This document shows, piece by piece, positions 9,120 through 18,324 of a stretch of 64,000 nt of DNA. Source of the stretch: Ascidiaceihabitans sp034111945 (GTDB lineage: Bacteria > Pseudomonadota > Alphaproteobacteria > Rhodobacterales > Rhodobacteraceae); the NCBI GenBank assembly GCA_047626725.1, contig JBLHSG010000001.1, positions 62,001-126,000 on the forward strand, given 5' to 3'. Made by a program: the position numbers and the translations under genes. The notes below the pieces were generated by a model, which was given only the letters and a program-made list of their open reading frames with translations, had not been told where the DNA came from and did no database searches. Position 1 is the stretch's first letter. Each line of letters starts with the position of its first letter.

Positions 9120-9608
9120 TTACATCGAAGCGAGCAAACCTTCGCCGCCAGATACGTCACAGACGCCTGGGTTTTCTTCTTCTTGCAGCAACGTCACAAC
9201 GCCGTTTTCAACCAACATCGCGTAGCGTTTAGAACGGGCCATCAAACCGGCAGGTGGCGCTGAAAATTCCATGCCGATGCCTGTGGTAAACGCGCTTTCT
9301 GCGTCGCCCAACATCGTGATGCCTGCTTCTGTGGCACCGGTAACTTCGCCCCATGCTTTCATAACGAACGGGTCGTTGACGGACACGCAGATGATTTCGT
9401 CCACGCCTTTTGCGTCAAATTCGCTTTTGGTGCGGATAAAGCTGGGGACGTGCGCGGAATGGCATGTCGGTGTGAACGCGCCTGGAACTGCAAAAATCAC
9501 AACTTTGCGTCCAACTGTTTTGGAAGACAGGGTCACTGGTGAAGGACCATCCGCAGTCATTTCAACCAAAGTTGTGTCAGGAAGTGTGTCGCCTTGCTTA
9601 ATCGCCAT
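9120..9608 (-). CDS. Peroxiredoxin (Prx5 type)
   Basis: A 162-residue thiol peroxidase that reduces hydrogen peroxide and organic hydroperoxides. The peroxidatic cysteine sits in PGAFTPTCHSAHVP (about residues 42-55), the Prx5-class form of the active site. DPFVMKAWG and the later RYAMLVENGVV match the family. A second cysteine near the C-terminus (NPGVCDVSGGE) is where the resolving cysteine lies in glutaredoxin-dependent bacterial members. No signal peptide is seen. It diverges from the flavoprotein reductase at 9716 across about 100 bp, so both may be stress-related, though no operator was recognised. Confidence 0.9.
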   Translation of the reverse strand: MAIKQGDTLPDTTLVEMTADGPSPVTLSSKTVGRKVVIFAVPGAFTPTCHSAHVPSFIRTKSEFDAKGVDEIICVSVNDPFVMKAWGEVTGATEAGITMLGDAESAFTTGIGMEFSAPPAGLMARSKRYAMLVENGVVTLLQEEENPGVCDVSGGEGLLASM

Positions 9609-9715
9609 TGGAATAGCCTTTCTAGGGAATTGTGTTTGTCTTGTTACCCGATATAGGGTCTGCGACAGGGGCCGACCAGTGGCTTCGCCAAAGGTTTCGC
9701 GATGAGGAATTTATA

Positions 9716-10921
9716 ATGCACAAAGTTATCGTTGTAGGCGCAGGGCAGGCCGGCGCGTCGTTCGTGGCCAAATTGCGCAACTCTGGTTTCACAGGGCAGA
9801 TCACGCTGATTGGCGAAGAACCCGTACCACCCTATCAGCGTCCGCCGTTGTCCAAGGCGTATTTGCTGGGTGACATGACGCTGGAACGGCTGTTTTTACG
9901 CCCTGAGAGTTTCTATTCAGACAACGATATCGACCTGCGCATGGGTGCCAAAGTAAGCGCCGTTGACCCGATTGCACAGACCGTGACGGTTGGTGATGAC
10001 GTGCTGCCCTACGATGATTTGGTCCTGACCACGGGATCAAGGCCGCACCGATTACCCGCGAGCATCGGTGGTGATCTGGAGGGCGTATTTACCGTGCGCA
10101 ATCTGGCGGATGTCGATGCCATGGCCCCACGGTTTACCAGAGGCGCAAAGGTGTTGATTGTCGGTGGCGGTTACATAGGTCTAGAGGCGGCGTCGGTCGC
10201 AGCGAAATTGGGTCTGAACGTCACACTCGTCGAAATGGCGGATCGCATTCTGCAACGTGTTGCCGCCCCTGAAACCAGCAATTTCTTTCGTGACCTGCAC
10301 ACCCGTCACGGCGTGGATATTCGCGAAGGTGTCGGGCTAGATCGCTTGGTGGGGGCCGGCGCGGTGCAAGGTGCACTGCTGACAGATGGTAGTGAACTGG
10401 ACGTGGATTTTGTCATCGTCGGTGTTGGTATTGCCCCTGAAACGCGGTTGGCCGATCAGGCTGGTGTGGCGTTGGATAATGGTATCAGCGTCGACGAAAA
10501 AGGGCGCACATCGCAGTCGCATATCTGGGCGGCAGGCGATTGTGCATCGTTCCCGTATCGTGGTGGTCGCATTCGATTGGAGAGCGTTCCAAACGCGATC
10601 GAACTGGCGGAAATCGTGGCCGCAAACATTCTAGGCATGTCCAAAGAATATGTGGCCAAGCCGTGGTTTTGGTCAGATCAATATGACGTCAAATTGCAAA
10701 TTGCAGGTCTGAACACTGGATACGATAGTGTCGTGACCCGAGAAGCCGATGGGGCGACGTCGTTCTGGTATTATGCGGGTACCACATTGTTGGCCGTTGA
10801 TGCGATGAATGATCCGCGCGGCTACATGATTGGTAAGCGTTTGATCGAGGCTGGAAAATCACCTGATCCAGCCGTTATTGCAGACCCCGAAACCGACATG
10901 AAGGCATTGCTGAAAGCGTGA
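9716..10921 (+). CDS. FAD-dependent ferredoxin/rubredoxin reductase-like oxidoreductase
   Basis: A 401-residue NAD(P)H-dependent flavoprotein of the family that reduces ferredoxins feeding P450s and dioxygenases (rhodocoxin/putidaredoxin-reductase-like). The FAD dinucleotide fold is at the start (VIVVGAGQAGASFVAKL), followed by PYQRPPLSKAYLLG, the NADH fold VLIVGGGYIGLEAASVAAKLG (about residue 145) and the second FAD motif HIWAAGDCASF. The frame is open to 9632, but the ATG at 9716 has GAGGA eight bases before it and puts the FAD motif at the N-terminus as usual. No ferredoxin or oxygenase partner is adjacent. The stop TGA overlaps the GTG start of rsmD. Confidence 0.88.
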   Translation: MHKVIVVGAGQAGASFVAKLRNSGFTGQITLIGEEPVPPYQRPPLSKAYLLGDMTLERLFLRPESFYSDNDIDLRMGAKVSAVDPIAQTVTVGDDVLPYDDLVLTTGSRPHRLPASIGGDLEGVFTVRNLADVDAMAPRFTRGAKVLIVGGGYIGLEAASVAAKLGLNVTLVEMADRILQRVAAPETSNFFRDLHTRHGVDIREGVGLDRLVGAGAVQGALLTDGSELDVDFVIVGVGIAPETRLADQAGVALDNGISVDEKGRTSQSHIWAAGDCASFPYRGGRIRLESVPNAIELAEIVAANILGMSKEYVAKPWFWSDQYDVKLQIAGLNTGYDSVVTREADGATSFWYYAGTTLLAVDAMNDPRGYMIGKRLIEAGKSPDPAVIADPETDMKALLKA

Positions 10922-11472
10922 GGATCATTGCGGGAAAATGGCGCAGCACCGCGCTGGCACAATTGGGCAAAGGTGATGCGGGCGCACATTTGCGACCAAC
11001 GTCAGATCGTGTGCGCGAAAGCCTGTTTTCCATGCTGACCCACTTGGGTGTGATCGATGATGCGCGTGTGCTGGATCTGTTTGCAGGCACCGGCGCGCTG
11101 GCATTAGAGGCCGTATCACGCGGCGCTCGCGAGGCCGTCTTAGTCGAAAACGGGCGCGTCGCGCAGCGTTTGATTGCGCAGAATTTTGACAAACTAAACT
11201 GCCGTGATCAGATGGCAGTCATGGGCATGGATGCGACCAAACTAGGGGCTGTTTCTGGCGCACCTTTTGATCTGGTTTTCCTTGATCCGCCTTACGGAAA
11301 ATCAATGGGTCAAGCGGCCCTTGCAGCAGGGCGAAAAGGCGGTTGGTTTGCGCCTGATGCCACGATTATCTGGGAAGAAAATGCGCCTATGCAGGCCCCG
11401 GACGGTTTCGATTTGCGCGATCATCGCCGGTATGGCGACACGCACGTCACCGTACTGGATTTTCTGGATTAG
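10918..11472 (+). CDS. rsmD: 16S rRNA (guanine-966-N2)-methyltransferase
   Basis: A 184-residue SAM-dependent enzyme that methylates G966 of 16S rRNA in the small subunit. The family N-terminus MRIIAGKWR is followed by LRPTSDRVRESLFSML, the SAM site VLDLFAGTGALALEAVSRGA (about residues 45-65) and the catalytic DPPYGK (about 121-126). Translation starts at GTG 10918, overlapping the TGA of the upstream flavoprotein gene, an arrangement that couples the two. It converges with, and overlaps by four bases, the flavoprotein monooxygenase gene. Confidence 0.93.
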   Translation: MRIIAGKWRSTALAQLGKGDAGAHLRPTSDRVRESLFSMLTHLGVIDDARVLDLFAGTGALALEAVSRGAREAVLVENGRVAQRLIAQNFDKLNCRDQMAVMGMDATKLGAVSGAPFDLVFLDPPYGKSMGQAALAAGRKGGWFAPDATIIWEENAPMQAPDGFDLRDHRRYGDTHVTVLDFLD

Positions 11473-13313
11473 CGCGTTGCCGGTCGCATAAATTCTGCAA
11501 AAAATGCACTTAAACCGGCGTGATCATCTAACGGTAATACATGGGCAACATATTGATCTGGGCGTACAATAACCATGCAACCGGACGTGCGATTAATGCC
11601 ACGCAGATCAAATATATTTTGGTCATCGCTGTGATCGGCGCAAAAGATTTTCTCGTAATCTGTCAGTCCAAAACGCCCCTTTTCGGGCATCAGGACCGCT
11701 GGCAGATTGGTCGCATCAAACGTGCGGTGATCGTTTTGATAGATGGCACGCAGGTCTATGACGCTATCGATATCAGCCCCAATAGGCGTGTGGATTTTGG
11801 CAAAATGAGGCCACCAATGACACAGCGCGCGCAGCTGTGATCCGTCCATGTCAGCAAAAGCAAAAATGCGCCACCGGCCATCTGCAACGACAGTGTGCCC
11901 AAGGTGCATGGGCTTTGCATCTGCCCAGCGAATGACCGGCGCGGAATGAAATCGCATCCCGATCTGAAATCCTGGGGCCAGTGATTGATGTGCATTTGGC
12001 CCGCAAATATCCGACGTTTGATATCTGATCGCAGTGCCCGCAGTTAAACGCCCGTACTGGATAAATGTCCGTTCCAATTCGTGCGGATCAACGCCATCAG
12101 GATTACGTTCAGATTTGACAGGCGCGCTGAATTTACGGGCAAAGTCGCGGTCGAAATCGATTAGTTCCTGGGCGACAGTTTGACGTTCAGAACTGTAGCT
12201 GTTCAGGATTCTTGGCGCATATGTTTCGCTCAAAACACCAGCTAATTTCCAACCCAAATTAAACGCGTCACCCATGGACACATTCATGCCTTGGCCAGCT
12301 TTGGGGCTGTGCGTGTGACAAGAATCGCCTGCAATAAATATGGACGGTTCGCGGTCATCTGCGCCGTTGTCGAACCGGTCACACAGCCGCTGCCCGATGT
12401 CATAAACCGACCACCACGCGACGTCTTTTACATCCAGAACGTAGGGGTGCAAAATGCGTTGGGCCGCCGCGATCAGTTGATCACTGGTGACATCGCGCCC
12501 TGAAACACGTTCGCCTTTTGGCAGTTTTTCCAGCTCGATGTAAAAGCGAACCATATATCCGCCTTCGCGTGGAATGATCAGAATTGACCCCTCGCTGGCG
12601 GATTGGATCACGGCTTTGCGCCGGATATCGGGAAAGTCGGTGATGGCCAAAATATCCATAACGCCCCACGCTTGATTGGCGGAATCGCCTTGTAATTTGT
12701 GCCCGATTGACGCCCGAACCGTGCTGCGCGCCCCTTCGCATCCGATGATGTAGCGCGCGTTCACTGTGGCTGTTTCACCGGTTTCAGTGTGCGTGAATGT
12801 GGCGGTGTTACCATCCAGTTTCGACAGGTTTTGGCTGTAGTGTGGGCGCAATCCGGTCGCGCTGTTGCGCATTACATCTAGGTAAAAATCATGCACGCGC
12901 GCTTGATTAAGGATCACATGAGGGAACTCAGACAGCCCGTCTTCGGTGTCTTTGATCGTATTGGTGTGCGCGATGTTTTGTGGGGTTGCCGCGTCCGGTT
13001 TCCAGAAACACGTTTCATTGACCCAGTAGGCTTCCTTCAGGACTTTTTCCGCAAACCCAAAGGCCTGAAACATCTCGACTGTGCGGCAGGCAATTCCGTC
13101 TGCTTGACCGACTTCTAATGGCCCAGATTTCTGATCGACAATGCAGGTGGTGATATCTGGAAATTGCGCAAGATAGGCGGCAAGCGTCAGACCCGTTGGG
13201 CCACATCCCACGATCAAAACATCAACGGTTTCCGGTAGGTTTTCGGTTGATTTCATTCCGTCAGAATGGACCGTCGGGTCGCCAGATTGATAGCCATTCA
13301 AATGGTATTGCAT
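11469..13313 (-). CDS. FAD-dependent aromatic hydroxylase (phenol 2-monooxygenase / 3-hydroxybenzoate 4-monooxygenase-like)
   Basis: A 614-residue class A flavoprotein monooxygenase. The FAD fold is DVLIVGCGPTGLTLAAYLAQ (about residues 30-50), the middle DG-type motif is YIIGCEGARSTVR, and the second FAD motif is IFIAGDSCHTHSPKAGQGMN with the following NLGWKLAGVL. The long C-terminal thioredoxin-like domain (FADMDGSQLRALCHWW onward) fits the phenol hydroxylase/MobA group rather than the shorter p-hydroxybenzoate hydroxylases. The likely reaction is ring hydroxylation of a phenolic acid using NADPH and oxygen; the substrate cannot be read from sequence. The ATG at 13313 lies 10 bp from the upstream M20 gene, so they are co-transcribed. 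Confidence 0.82.
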   Translation of the reverse strand: MQYHLNGYQSGDPTVHSDGMKSTENLPETVDVLIVGCGPTGLTLAAYLAQFPDITTCIVDQKSGPLEVGQADGIACRTVEMFQAFGFAEKVLKEAYWVNETCFWKPDAATPQNIAHTNTIKDTEDGLSEFPHVILNQARVHDFYLDVMRNSATGLRPHYSQNLSKLDGNTATFTHTETGETATVNARYIIGCEGARSTVRASIGHKLQGDSANQAWGVMDILAITDFPDIRRKAVIQSASEGSILIIPREGGYMVRFYIELEKLPKGERVSGRDVTSDQLIAAAQRILHPYVLDVKDVAWWSVYDIGQRLCDRFDNGADDREPSIFIAGDSCHTHSPKAGQGMNVSMGDAFNLGWKLAGVLSETYAPRILNSYSSERQTVAQELIDFDRDFARKFSAPVKSERNPDGVDPHELERTFIQYGRLTAGTAIRYQTSDICGPNAHQSLAPGFQIGMRFHSAPVIRWADAKPMHLGHTVVADGRWRIFAFADMDGSQLRALCHWWPHFAKIHTPIGADIDSVIDLRAIYQNDHRTFDATNLPAVLMPEKGRFGLTDYEKIFCADHSDDQNIFDLRGINRTSGCMVIVRPDQYVAHVLPLDDHAGLSAFFAEFMRPATR

Positions 13314-13323
13314 GATCGCATTC

Positions 13324-14697
13324 TTATCCGGTTTTCCCGATATCGTACCACAATCCAGCCATCAGGATCAGCGCATCGCGGCAGGTTGATTTCAACACAT
13401 GTTCGTTTGGCGCATGCTGGCTACAGCCGCGATAAGAATGCGGAATCCAGACAGTCGGCAGCCCAAGGATTTCGGTAAAACAGGCATTTGGCAAAGAGCC
13501 CGCAAGGTTCGGCAAAATGTGCGGCGTTTGCCCGGTCGTGTCGGTAATCGATGCGGCAACACGCGTCACCCAAGGGTGGTTGGGGTCAAGACGGGTTGCC
13601 TGAAATCCGCCCATTTGTTCTGACACTTGCACCGTTTCGAACCCGTTTTCACACAAGTGTTTGCGCAGCGCAGGCACGATTTGATCAACGTTCGTACCCA
13701 CCACAAACCGCAACTGACAGCGCGCCGTTGCGATCCCGTTGATTGCATTTTGTGGGGCGTCTATGTCACCGCTGTTCATCGCGAGCACGGCAAAACTGTT
13801 CCACGCATAGGCGCGTTCTGTAGGGGTTAAACTGGCCTCGCCCCACTCGGGATCAATCTGTGGGCCGGCGTCCGACAAGATCGGCAATCCGTCTAGCGCC
13901 GCGCGAACCGCAGGTGTCAGGCTGGTCGGTTTCCATGCTTCAATTTGCAATTGCCCGCGCGCGTCGCAAATCGTGCTGATCGCGTGTGATAGGATTTGGG
14001 CAGGGTCGGCCAACAGCCCACCCCAGTTGCCGGAATGGTGCGCGCCATTTCGTAAATCGACAGTCAGGTCAAAATCAATTGCGCCACGAGAGCCCATAAA
14101 TATCGTTGGTGTATCGGGTTGCAAACGTGGCCCATCAGAGGCGATTAAAACGTCAGCGCTTAGCAATTCTTTGTGCGTCTCGAAAAACGCGCCAAGGCCA
14201 GGGGACCCGATTTCCTCGGACATCTCGATCACGATTTTGACGTTAAAGCCAAGGGCACCTCGGGTGCGTAAAACGGCCTCGAGGGCGGCGATATTGATCA
14301 GGTGCTGACCTTTGTTATCCGCCGTGCCACGCCCGTATAGGCGGTCGCCGTCTTCGGTCAGATCAAAGGGGTTCATGCCGTTGGCCCACGCGCCCGATTG
14401 CCCGTGCGTGACGTCACCGTGACCATAAATCAGGACGATTGGTTTGTGCGCATCCTCGATCCGAATGGCCGTCAAAAAGGGGCCGCCAGATGGGTCAGGA
14501 TTGTCGTGTATCGCCATATCAAACCCCATCGCCTTTAGGCGCGGTTTGATTTGGTCCGATGGGTAAATGTTTAATCGCCCGATCGCATCAGCCACTTGGC
14601 TGGTTGTCGGGTGGGCGACCATTGCGGCCAATTCGGTTTGGAATTGCCCGCTGTCAAAATACAGTGCAGCCGCAGTTGTGGCCGCCGCCTTACCCAT
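13324..14697 (-). CDS. M20-family metallopeptidase/deacylase
   Basis: A 457-residue zinc hydrolase of the M20 family (dipeptidase/carboxypeptidase/deacylase group). The metal-binding motifs are all present: YGHGDV (first His/Asp), RLYGRGTADNKGQ (bridging Asp), EMSEEIGSPG (catalytic Glu pair), SDGPR (Asp) and CSQHAPNE (last His). A lid domain lies about residues 200-320. No signal peptide is present, so it is cytosolic. Its ATG lies inside the last codons of map (8-bp overlap), coupling the two. Whether it hydrolyses dipeptides or an acylated amino acid cannot be decided here. Confidence 0.87.
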   Translation of the reverse strand: MGKAAATTAAALYFDSGQFQTELAAMVAHPTTSQVADAIGRLNIYPSDQIKPRLKAMGFDMAIHDNPDPSGGPFLTAIRIEDAHKPIVLIYGHGDVTHGQSGAWANGMNPFDLTEDGDRLYGRGTADNKGQHLINIAALEAVLRTRGALGFNVKIVIEMSEEIGSPGLGAFFETHKELLSADVLIASDGPRLQPDTPTIFMGSRGAIDFDLTVDLRNGAHHSGNWGGLLADPAQILSHAISTICDARGQLQIEAWKPTSLTPAVRAALDGLPILSDAGPQIDPEWGEASLTPTERAYAWNSFAVLAMNSGDIDAPQNAINGIATARCQLRFVVGTNVDQIVPALRKHLCENGFETVQVSEQMGGFQATRLDPNHPWVTRVAASITDTTGQTPHILPNLAGSLPNACFTEILGLPTVWIPHSYRGCSQHAPNEHVLKSTCRDALILMAGLWYDIGKTG

Positions 14698-15502
14698 ATG
14701 TCGGGTGGAATTTTCCGGTCGGGGATAGCGTGAAAATCTCGACCCCGGTTTCGGTCACGCCAACTGAATGCTCAAATTGTGCGGACAGTGATTTATCGCG
14801 GGTTACAGCCGTCCAGTCGTCTGCCAATGTTTTGGTTTCCGGGCGTCCCAGATTGACCATTGGTTCGATGGTGAAAAACATTCCGGCCTCTAGAACCGCG
14901 CCAGTTCCTGAACGTCCGTAGTGCAAAACGTTGGGTGGGGCGTGAAACACGCGGCCCAATCCGTGCCCGCAGAAATCGCGCACGACCGACATGCGATGGC
15001 TTTCTACATAACTTTGGATGGCGTGGCCGATGTCGCCAAAGGTGTTGCCCGGTTTGACCGCTTCAATCCCTAGCATCAGCGCGTCGTGGGTGATCTGGAT
15101 CAAGCGCTCTGCTTTGCGCGGCAATTTACCGGCCACATACATGCGCGAGGTGTCGCCAAACCAGCCGTCGACGATGACCGTGACGTCGATGTTCACGATG
15201 TCGCCGTCGTTCAGTTTTTTGTCGCCAGGGATGCCGTGACAGACCACGTGATTGACGGAAATACACGAGGCATGCTGATAGCCTTTGTACCCGATTGTCG
15301 CGGATTTTGCGCCTGCAGCGTCGACCATATCGGTGATCGCTTTGTCGATTGCCGCGGTGGTTTGACCGGGAAAGACAAGGTCGGACATTGCGTCCAGAAT
15401 TTGCGCGGCCAATTGGCCAGCCGCCATCATTCCGGCGCTGTCGGATGGGTCGTAAATGCGAATGCCGTCTTTGGTCAGGCGACCACGGTTTTCAGTGTTC
15501 AA
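14690..15502 (-). CDS. map: Methionine aminopeptidase type I
   Basis: A 270-residue metalloenzyme that removes the initiator methionine from new proteins. All five metal ligands appear in family context: NIDVTVIVDGWFGDTSRM (two Asp), GHGLGRVFH (His), FFTIEPMV (Glu) and QFEHSVGVTE (Glu), with the substrate His in HVVCHGIPG. No ATG is available near the expected N-terminus. The TTG at 15502 is chosen because GGAG lies eight bases before it and the protein then starts as NTENRGRLTKDGIRIY, the usual family beginning; a TTG at 15553 would add 17 residues. It follows sfsA and overlaps the M20 gene. Confidence 0.9.
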   Translation of the reverse strand: MNTENRGRLTKDGIRIYDPSDSAGMMAAGQLAAQILDAMSDLVFPGQTTAAIDKAITDMVDAAGAKSATIGYKGYQHASCISVNHVVCHGIPGDKKLNDGDIVNIDVTVIVDGWFGDTSRMYVAGKLPRKAERLIQITHDALMLGIEAVKPGNTFGDIGHAIQSYVESHRMSVVRDFCGHGLGRVFHAPPNVLHYGRSGTGAVLEAGMFFTIEPMVNLGRPETKTLADDWTAVTRDKSLSAQFEHSVGVTETGVEIFTLSPTGKFHPTYG

Positions 15503-15557
15503 GGCAGTGGCTCCGAAATTGTGTTGCGATGTATTTAACGCGGCCAAGCGCAAAGGG

Positions 15558-16262
15558 CTAGATATCGATTTCCAGTGGATTGGCGATCAGGATTTCATTT
15601 TGGGTGATTTTGGTGCCAATGCACATCGTTTCAACACCGATTTCACGCGCGGCAATATAGGCCGCATGGTATTTCGGGTCGATATCAGCAGCGAGGGTAA
15701 AGCGGGTGCAATCGGTGCGTTGCACCAGATACAGCATGATGGCGCGGTGGCCTTGGGTGACCATATTGGCCAGCTCGTTCAGGTGCTTTGCCCCGCGCGC
15801 GGTGACACTGTCAGGGAATTCGGCCAAATTTGGCTTACGGTTCAAGGTCACTGATTTCACCTCGACGTAGGCATCGGGCAATCCGTCTTGGATGAGCAAG
15901 AAATCGATACGGGAATTTTCGCCGTACTTTACCTCGGGGCGGACAGTTTTATACGCAGATAGCGCAGCGATTTCGCCGTTTTCCAACGCAGTGCGCAAGG
16001 CCCGATTGGGCACAGACGTGTCGACGCCAGTGAAATGCCCGTTTTCATGGTCGATCAATCGCCAGCCGTAGTTCAGTTTTTTCTTGGGATCATCATTTGG
16101 TTCGAGCCAGACTTTGATCCCTTCATCTGCCATGCCCATCATCGACCCTGGATTGGCACAATGGGCGGTTATTTCGCGCCCGTCGTCCAGCACACAGTTG
16201 GCTAAAAACCGTTTGTAGCGACGAATAAGGCGGGCGGGGACAAGATCGGTTTGAAAGCGCAT
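15558..16262 (-). CDS. sfsA: SfsA family nuclease-like protein
   Basis: A 234-residue member of the SfsA family (sugar fermentation stimulation protein), thought to be a nucleic-acid-binding protein with a nuclease-like fold. Landmarks are FLANCVLDDGREITAHCANPGSM near the start, SRIDFLLIQDG in the middle with YVEVKSVTL, and AIMLYLVQRTDCTRF near the C-terminus; the D..EVK arrangement is a PD-(D/E)XK-like core. The frame extends upstream to 16298, but the ATG at 16262 gives the family start MRFQTDLVPARLIRRYKRF. It heads a minus-strand unit with map and the M20 gene. Confidence 0.9.
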   Translation of the reverse strand: MRFQTDLVPARLIRRYKRFLANCVLDDGREITAHCANPGSMMGMADEGIKVWLEPNDDPKKKLNYGWRLIDHENGHFTGVDTSVPNRALRTALENGEIAALSAYKTVRPEVKYGENSRIDFLLIQDGLPDAYVEVKSVTLNRKPNLAEFPDSVTARGAKHLNELANMVTQGHRAIMLYLVQRTDCTRFTLAADIDPKYHAAYIAAREIGVETMCIGTKITQNEILIANPLEIDI

Positions 16263-16308
16263 GACCGCAGGCCTATACCTACATTGATGTGTCCTCAAGG
16301 AGTCTGAT

Positions 16309-17031
16309 ATGGCGAACCCTTCTGCTGCTATGCTTGTGATCGGAGACGAGATCCTGTCAGGCCGTACCCGTGATGCGAATATGCATTATCTTGCCGGACA
16401 ATTGACCGAGGCAGGCATTGATCTGCGCGAAGTCCGGGTTGTTAGCGATGATCCTGTCGCGATTGTGTCGGCTGTGCGCGCCTTGTCGGACGCGCATGAA
16501 ACTGTGTTCACATCAGGTGGCATTGGCCCAACCCACGATGACATCACGGCAGATTGTATGGCCGAAGCGTTTGGCGCGAAAATTGATGTGCGGGCTGATG
16601 CGCGGGCCTTGTTGCAGGCCCATTATGACCGCCAAGGGGTTAAACTGAACGAGGCGCGCCTGCGCATGGCGCGCATTCCAGACGGTGCGATTTTGATCGA
16701 CAACCCCGTGTCTGTGGCCCCCGGTTTCACGATCAAAAACGTGCATGTGATGGCCGGTGTGCCGGCAGTTTTTCAGGCCATGGTCGCGACTGTTTTGCCG
16801 ACCCTAACTGGCGGTGATCCACTGATTTCGAAAACCTTGCGGATTGAACGGGGCGAAGGGGACATTGCCGGACCTTTGGGGGCCTTGGCCAAAGCCTATC
16901 CTGACCTGTCGCTTGGCAGCTATCCCTATCAAAAAGACGGCAAATACGGCGCGAACATTGTGATCCGCGGCACCGATGGCGCGCAGGTTGATGCCGCGAT
17001 GGCGGAACTGGCGCTGGCGTTTCCTGCATGA
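16309..17031 (+). CDS. CinA N-terminal-type molybdopterin-binding domain protein
   Basis: A 240-residue protein of the COG1058 competence/damage-inducible CinA family, containing the MoaB/MogA-like domain. The motifs AMLVIGDEILSGRTRDAN at the start and TSGGIGPTHDDITADCMAEA at about residue 67 are diagnostic. It lacks the C-terminal nicotinamide-nucleotide deamidase domain of full-length CinA (about 400 residues), as many alphaproteobacterial members do. Some family members hydrolyse ADP-ribose or FAD, so the function remains open. It diverges from sfsA and overlaps the next gene by ATGA. Confidence 0.87.
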   Translation: MANPSAAMLVIGDEILSGRTRDANMHYLAGQLTEAGIDLREVRVVSDDPVAIVSAVRALSDAHETVFTSGGIGPTHDDITADCMAEAFGAKIDVRADARALLQAHYDRQGVKLNEARLRMARIPDGAILIDNPVSVAPGFTIKNVHVMAGVPAVFQAMVATVLPTLTGGDPLISKTLRIERGEGDIAGPLGALAKAYPDLSLGSYPYQKDGKYGANIVIRGTDGAQVDAAMAELALAFPA

Positions 17032-17750
17032 CCCCGTCGATGGATGAAATCTACGCGGCGATGGATGCGACGTGGCCACCCGCGCGCATTTGGCAGGACG
17101 GCCCGCTAACCCTGCGCGAGGGGCAAGGCGGCGGTGGGCGTGTATCATCGGCGACGCAGGACCAGCCGGTTGTCGATGCAGATATTGATGCGGCCGAAAC
17201 TGCAATGCGTGCGATTGATCAGACCCCGCGATTTCAAATTCGCGCAGGTCACGATGATCTGGATGCATTGCTGGCCGCACGTGGTTACGATCCGCTAGAC
17301 GAGACGGTTGTTTACGCCGCCCCCATCACCAAATTGATGGACATTTCGATCCCGCGCGTCACGACGTTTTGCGTTTGGGAACCTTTGGCGATTATGAATG
17401 AAATCTGGGCCAAAGGCGGTATCGGACCTGCGCGTTTGAACGTGATGGCGCGGGCGAAAACCAAAACCGGCATTCTGTCACGCTGGAATGAAAAACCCGC
17501 CGGCGTTGCCTTTGCCGCGGTGCATAACCACATCTGTATGGTGCACGCGGTCGAGGTTTTGGCCCATCAGCGTCGCATGGGTGTTGCCGTTTGGATGATG
17601 CGCCAAGCTGCGTTTTGGGGTCAATCCCAAGGGGCGGATACGATTGCGTTGATGACCACGCGTGCGAACGTTGGCGCAAATGCGTTGTACGTTGGATTAG
17701 GATTTAACGAGGTCGGCGGCTATCATTACCGTCACCTGCCAAAAGGATGA
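17028..17750 (+). CDS. GNAT-family N-acetyltransferase
   Basis: A 240-residue protein whose C-terminal half carries a GNAT acetyl-CoA-binding fold: the strand ICMVHAVEVLAHQRRMGVAV, with the R/Q-x-x-G-x-G/A-like loop, is followed by ALMTTRANVGANALYVGLGFNEVGGYHYR, the usual end of such domains. The N-terminal 100 residues (ATWPPARIWQDGPLTLREG) are typical of a Rhodobacteraceae-specific subgroup and not assigned. The substrate is unknown. It is coupled to the cinA-like gene by ATGA and followed 4 bp later by the AhpD-like gene. Confidence 0.82.
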   Translation: MTPSMDEIYAAMDATWPPARIWQDGPLTLREGQGGGGRVSSATQDQPVVDADIDAAETAMRAIDQTPRFQIRAGHDDLDALLAARGYDPLDETVVYAAPITKLMDISIPRVTTFCVWEPLAIMNEIWAKGGIGPARLNVMARAKTKTGILSRWNEKPAGVAFAAVHNHICMVHAVEVLAHQRRMGVAVWMMRQAAFWGQSQGADTIALMTTRANVGANALYVGLGFNEVGGYHYRHLPKG

Positions 17751-17754
17751 ATTA

Positions 17755-18324
17755 ATGAGCGATTCCAAACCTCACGCCCTTGATCTGCCAATGGTTGATC
17801 CGCTGCCAGCGCCGACGCAAAAGTACTTCGATATCTGCCTTGATAAGCTGGGGATGGTCCCGAATGTCTTGCAATCTTATGCCTTTGATATCGCCAAACT
17901 GGATGCGTTCACGGCGCTGTACAATGATATGATGCTGGCGGAGTCCGGGCTTAGTAAGCTGGAACGCGAGATGGTTGCGGTGGTCGTGTCATCGATCAAC
18001 AAATGTTACTATTGTTTGACTGCGCATGGGGCTGCGGTGCGTCAATTGTCGGGTGATCCGGCGCTGGGCGAACAGATGGTGATGAACTGGCGTGCGGCTG
18101 ATTTGGATGCGCGCATGACCGCGATGCTAACTTTCGCCGAGGCGTTGACCACGGCCAGCGCCAAAACCACCGAAGCGGACCGCCAAGCGTTGCGTGACGT
18201 CGGACTGACAGATCGCGACATCTTTGATCTGGTTTCAGTCATCGGGTTTTTTAACATGACCAACCGTGTTGCCAGCGGCATCGATATGCGTCCCAACGAT
18301 GCGTATCACGCCCAAAACAGATGA
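17755..18324 (+). CDS. AhpD-like peroxidase-related protein (carboxymuconolactone decarboxylase fold)
   Basis: A 189-residue protein of the peroxidase-related (AhpD/CMD) superfamily. The segment MVAVVVSSINKCYYCLTAHGAAVRQL contains the paired CxxC with the downstream His used for alkylhydroperoxidase activity in AhpD. A second conserved block, LTFAEALTTASAKTTEADRQAL, and VIGFFNMTNRVASG match the uncharacterised peroxidase-related enzyme subfamily. A cytosolic antioxidant role is inferred from the motif. The stop overlaps the OmpA-like gene by ATGA, so the four genes from the cinA homologue onward appear to be one transcript. Confidence 0.86.
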   Translation: MSDSKPHALDLPMVDPLPAPTQKYFDICLDKLGMVPNVLQSYAFDIAKLDAFTALYNDMMLAESGLSKLEREMVAVVVSSINKCYYCLTAHGAAVRQLSGDPALGEQMVMNWRAADLDARMTAMLTFAEALTTASAKTTEADRQALRDVGLTDRDIFDLVSVIGFFNMTNRVASGIDMRPNDAYHAQNR

